The notes under the pieces are model-generated. The model was not told where the DNA came from and ran no database searches. It saw only the letters and a program-made list of their open reading frames with translations. Position numbers and translations under genes: made by a program. From the NCBI GenBank assembly GCA_025455125.1, contig JALONE010000034.1:1-7770 (forward strand): a DNA stretch of 7,770 nucleotides, read 5' to 3'. This document shows, piece after piece, positions 5,110-7,770 of the stretch (its first letter is position 1; every line of letters starts with the position of its first letter). The stretch is from Bacteroidota bacterium. Its GTDB lineage: Bacteria > Bacteroidota > Ignavibacteria > UBA10030.

Positions 5110-7770
5110 ATGAACCCATCTTCTGCGCACGAGCGATCCCCAAAGGAAGAAGCGGCGAGACTTGCCGTGCTTCATTCGTACCGCATTCTCGACACGCCCT
5201 CCGAATCAGAGTATGACGATCCCGCCCAGCTGGCGGCCGAGGTGTGTCAGGTCCCGATCGCGCTCGTGACCTTCATCGACGAAGATCGCGTTTGGGTCAA
5301 AGCGGCGGTTGGTACGAAGATCCATGAAGTTTCCCGCAGCGAGTCGTTGTGTGCGCTGACGCTCGCTGCGCGCGAAATGGTTCTTGTTCCGGACACGCTC
5401 GAAGATCCTCGCACGGCTTCCTCCCGCATGGTCAAGAGCTCTGAGGCGATCCGTTTCTACGCCGGCGCACCACTCATGTCGCCCCAGGGACACATTCTCG
5501 GAACTATCTGCGTCATGGACCGGCGTCCGCGAAGGCTGTCGGATGGGCAGGAGCGCGCATTGGAGGCGATCGGCCGTCTTGTGATGGCGCGGCTGGAATT
5601 CCGGAAGACCGCCATCCATCTCAAGGAGGTCGTCGAGACGCACGAGATCGTCGAGCAAGGTCTTGCCGACAGCCGGCAACGGCTTCAAACGGTCGTTGAC
5701 ACCGCGGGGGAAGGGATCACGTTCAGCGATGAGCGCGGGCATTTCGAGGTCTTCAACCGTGCGATGGAGCAGATCACAGGCTACACGCATGCGGAGGCGA
5801 ACGCGGCGAAAGATTTCTCCCGGTTGTTATACCCGGAGGATGAGGACCGTCAACGGGCATTGGACGGACTGAAAGAATTGCTCGCCAAAGGCTCGATGCG
5901 CGAGGTAGAAACGTCCATCATGACGAAGTCGGGTGAGCGCAAGACACTGCTGGTATCGACCACGATCGTCTCGCTTGCGTCGGGGAAGATGTTCCTGAGC
6001 ATGTATCACGACATCACGGAGCGGACGAAGGCGTTCGAAGCTGCGCGCGAGAGCCGCGAGCGGTTCCGCGTGATGTTCGAGAGCAGTCCCATTCCCGCCT
6101 GGGTCTTCGATTCCGATTCGCTCCGCTTCCTCGAAGTGAACGACGCGATGGTGCGGCAGTACGGGTTCTCCCGCGAGGAATTGCTTGCGATGGAGATCAC
6201 GGAGATCCGGCCCCCGGAAGAGATCCCGCGTCTCACGAACACGCTGCGGGAGATCCGGTACCGGCCGGCGCACCATACCACCGCCGTGCACATGGCGAAG
6301 GATGGTCGCATATTCGAGGTGCGTATCTCCTGGAACACGTTCTGGTACGAGGGACGGCGGGCGGTGCTTGTCGTAGCGGAGGATATTACCGAGCAACAAC
6401 GACACGCCGAGGAGCTGCGGAGCGCAAAGGATGCCGCCGAACGGGCGGACCGTGCGAAAACTGAATTCCTGGCCACAATGAGTCATGAGCTCCGAACCCC
6501 GCTGAACGGCGTCATCGGCACGACGAGTCTGCTCATGGACACCACGCTGACCCCCGAGCAGCGTGAGTATGTTCAGACGATCCGCGAAAGCGGCGTCGGA
6601 TTGCTGACGGTCATTAACGACATCCTGATGTTGGCCCGGCTCGAAGCGGTCCCCGGGGAGGTCGAGGAGACGACGGTCAGCGTCGAGCAGGCGATCGAGA
6701 CCGCACTCGAGATGTACTCGGGAGATGCCGAGCGGAAGAATCTCCAGCTCGTTTCATGGGTGGAATGGAATGTGCCGCTCGCGATTCGGACAGACGGTAC
6801 GCGGCTTCGGCAGGTGCTCGTGAATCTCATCAGTAACGCGGTGAAGTTCACGGAACGCGGGCGCATCGCAGTGACCGCCGCGGTGAAGAGCCGCGCGGCG
6901 GAGCATGTCGACCTTGAGTGGACGGTCGCCGACACGGGGCCGGGCATTCCGGCAGAACGTCTCGATCGATTGTTCAAGCCGTTCTCCCAGGTCGACATGT
7001 CGGACACGCGTCAGCATGGCGGAACCGGATTGGGGCTCGCGATCGCAGCGCGAATCGCCGAGCGGTTAGGGGGAAGCATCCGAGTCGAATCGACCCTGGG
7101 ACGCGGGTCCTCCTTCATCGTATCGATGCGCGCGAAACTTGCGGAGACTTCCGAGCCTCGTCCGCAATACGCCATCGCGGGAAAGAACATATGGATCATC
7201 GTTCAGGATCCGCTTCAGCGGAAAGTGCTTCGCGATCTTGTCACGCGACATGGCGCAGGCTGCGTCATCGCGGCGACCTATGAGGAGCTTTCCACATTCG
7301 AGTCTGCGGAGGCGCGGCCGCATGTTGTCGTTGCCGATACGGAAGTGGCGTTCCCATCCGGAGATGACCTGGTTCACAAGGTGCGGGAGAAGTTCGGAGG
7401 TCTGGTCCCTTTCGCGATCCTTTGCTTCCCCGACCGAGCTCCGCAACCCGAGGATTGGCCGCGAGAGAGCATCGTACTTCTTGGGCGTCCGTTGCGTCAT
7501 AGGACATTCCTCAAGACGATCAGCGATCTCATCGCCGGCAAGCAGCAGGCAGATGCGGTTTCGTCGACGACGATTCCCGGATTGCCGGCATCGTTGCGGA
7601 TTCTGGTCGCCGAGGACAACGCGGTCAATCAGAAGCTGATCCTTCGCATTCTGAAGAAACTTGGGTATGAGGCCGATCTGGCAGCGAACGGACTCGAAGC
7701 ACTCGACGCCGTGCGTCGGCAACCGTACGACGTGATCTTCATGGATATTCAGATGCCGCAGATGGATGGT
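5110..7770 (+). CDS. Soluble hybrid sensor histidine kinase, GAF-PAS-PAS-HisKA-HATPase-REC-REC (3'-truncated)
   Basis: The frame is open for 887 codons from the ATG at 5110 to the window end. Domains: GAF about 18-165 (YRILDTPSESEYDD, GTICVMDRRPRRLSD); PAS1 about 188-305 (ending HDITERT); PAS2 about 314-428 (ending EDITEQ); HisKA with H-box FLATMSHELRTPLNGVIG and phospho-acceptor H459; HATPase with N-box N576 (NLISNAVKFTERG), G1 box D608 (DTGPGIP), F-box LFKPFSQVD and G2 box GGTGLGLA (637-644). Residues about 691-810 are a degenerate receiver (D743 kept, R793 where Lys is expected). A second receiver starts near 829 with E835-D836 and D879 (FMDIQMPQMDG) and is cut by the window end; an Hpt domain could follow. 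No membrane segment is seen, so it senses a cytosolic signal. It starts two bases after the pdxH stop without a clear ribosome binding site, as the third gene of the run. The ligand is unknown. Confidence 0.95.
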   Translation, partial: MNPSSAHERSPKEEAARLAVLHSYRILDTPSESEYDDPAQLAAEVCQVPIALVTFIDEDRVWVKAAVGTKIHEVSRSESLCALTLAAREMVLVPDTLEDPRTASSRMVKSSEAIRFYAGAPLMSPQGHILGTICVMDRRPRRLSDGQERALEAIGRLVMARLEFRKTAIHLKEVVETHEIVEQGLADSRQRLQTVVDTAGEGITFSDERGHFEVFNRAMEQITGYTHAEANAAKDFSRLLYPEDEDRQRALDGLKELLAKGSMREVETSIMTKSGERKTLLVSTTIVSLASGKMFLSMYHDITERTKAFEAARESRERFRVMFESSPIPAWVFDSDSLRFLEVNDAMVRQYGFSREELLAMEITEIRPPEEIPRLTNTLREIRYRPAHHTTAVHMAKDGRIFEVRISWNTFWYEGRRAVLVVAEDITEQQRHAEELRSAKDAAERADRAKTEFLATMSHELRTPLNGVIGTTSLLMDTTLTPEQREYVQTIRESGVGLLTVINDILMLARLEAVPGEVEETTVSVEQAIETALEMYSGDAERKNLQLVSWVEWNVPLAIRTDGTRLRQVLVNLISNAVKFTERGRIAVTAAVKSRAAEHVDLEWTVADTGPGIPAERLDRLFKPFSQVDMSDTRQHGGTGLGLAIAARIAERLGGSIRVESTLGRGSSFIVSMRAKLAETSEPRPQYAIAGKNIWIIVQDPLQRKVLRDLVTRHGAGCVIAATYEELSTFESAEARPHVVVADTEVAFPSGDDLVHKVREKFGGLVPFAILCFPDRAPQPEDWPRESIVLLGRPLRHRTFLKTISDLIAGKQQADAVSSTTIPGLPASLRILVAEDNAVNQKLILRILKKLGYEADLAANGLEALDAVRRQPYDVIFMDIQMPQMDG

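Noticed and set aside
5206..7722. Long minus-strand open frames of about 190-220 codons (5206-5790, 5827-6486, 7066-7722)
   Set aside because: They lie wholly antisense to the hybrid kinase, whose domains and motifs are continuous. Their translations are Arg/His-rich with no recognisable motif, as expected from the reverse strand of GC-rich coding DNA.
1..7770. Transposase, phage, toxin-antitoxin, defence system, tRNA or rRNA
   Set aside because: Both strands were read for such genes. All long frames with recognisable motifs are accounted for by the six genes listed, and the only non-coding gaps are 1383-1487 and 3962-4050, neither of which holds an RNA gene that I can recognise.

Overview
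The window fits a Gram-negative bacterium of the Bacteroidota / Chlorobiota / Ignavibacteriota (FCB) group. The first gene ends in a type IX secretion (T9SS) C-terminal sorting domain, a hallmark of that group. An lptF-lptG pair shows an outer membrane with lipopolysaccharide. Most starts lack a clear Shine-Dalgarno sequence, which is common in that group. The DNA is fairly GC-rich for the group, so a genus cannot be named.

Layout. (1) Bases 1-1382, plus strand: the 3' part of a secreted glycoside hydrolase family 18 (chitinase-like) gene, with an unclassified beta-rich module and the sorting domain. (2) Bases 1383-1487: a convergent intergenic gap holding a strong imperfect hairpin flanked on both sides by 7-bp repeats. 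(3) Bases 1488-3961, minus strand: lptG and, upstream of it, lptF. They overlap by 4 bp (GTGA) and form one transcription unit. (4) Bases 3962-4050: a divergent promoter region with two similar candidate promoters, each placing the start codon close to the expected transcription start. (5) Bases 4051-7770, plus strand: a tightly packed run of a stand-alone receiver protein, pdxH (pyridoxamine 5'-phosphate oxidase), and a large soluble hybrid histidine kinase (GAF-PAS-PAS-HisKA-HATPase-degenerate receiver-receiver) that runs off the window end.

How they work together. LptF and LptG are the membrane subunits of the transporter that moves LPS to the outer membrane. The T9SS enzyme would cross or attach to that same outer membrane. 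The receiver and the hybrid kinase are probably parts of one phosphorelay. PdxH makes pyridoxal phosphate and has no obvious mechanistic link to them, but it sits between them with a 14-bp overlap on one side and a 2-bp gap on the other. I see no clearly new defence or mobile system. The most unusual signal is a TTGCGGA-type heptad repeat that occurs between genes around the hairpin and also, in the other orientation, inside the coding sequence of the T9SS sorting domain.
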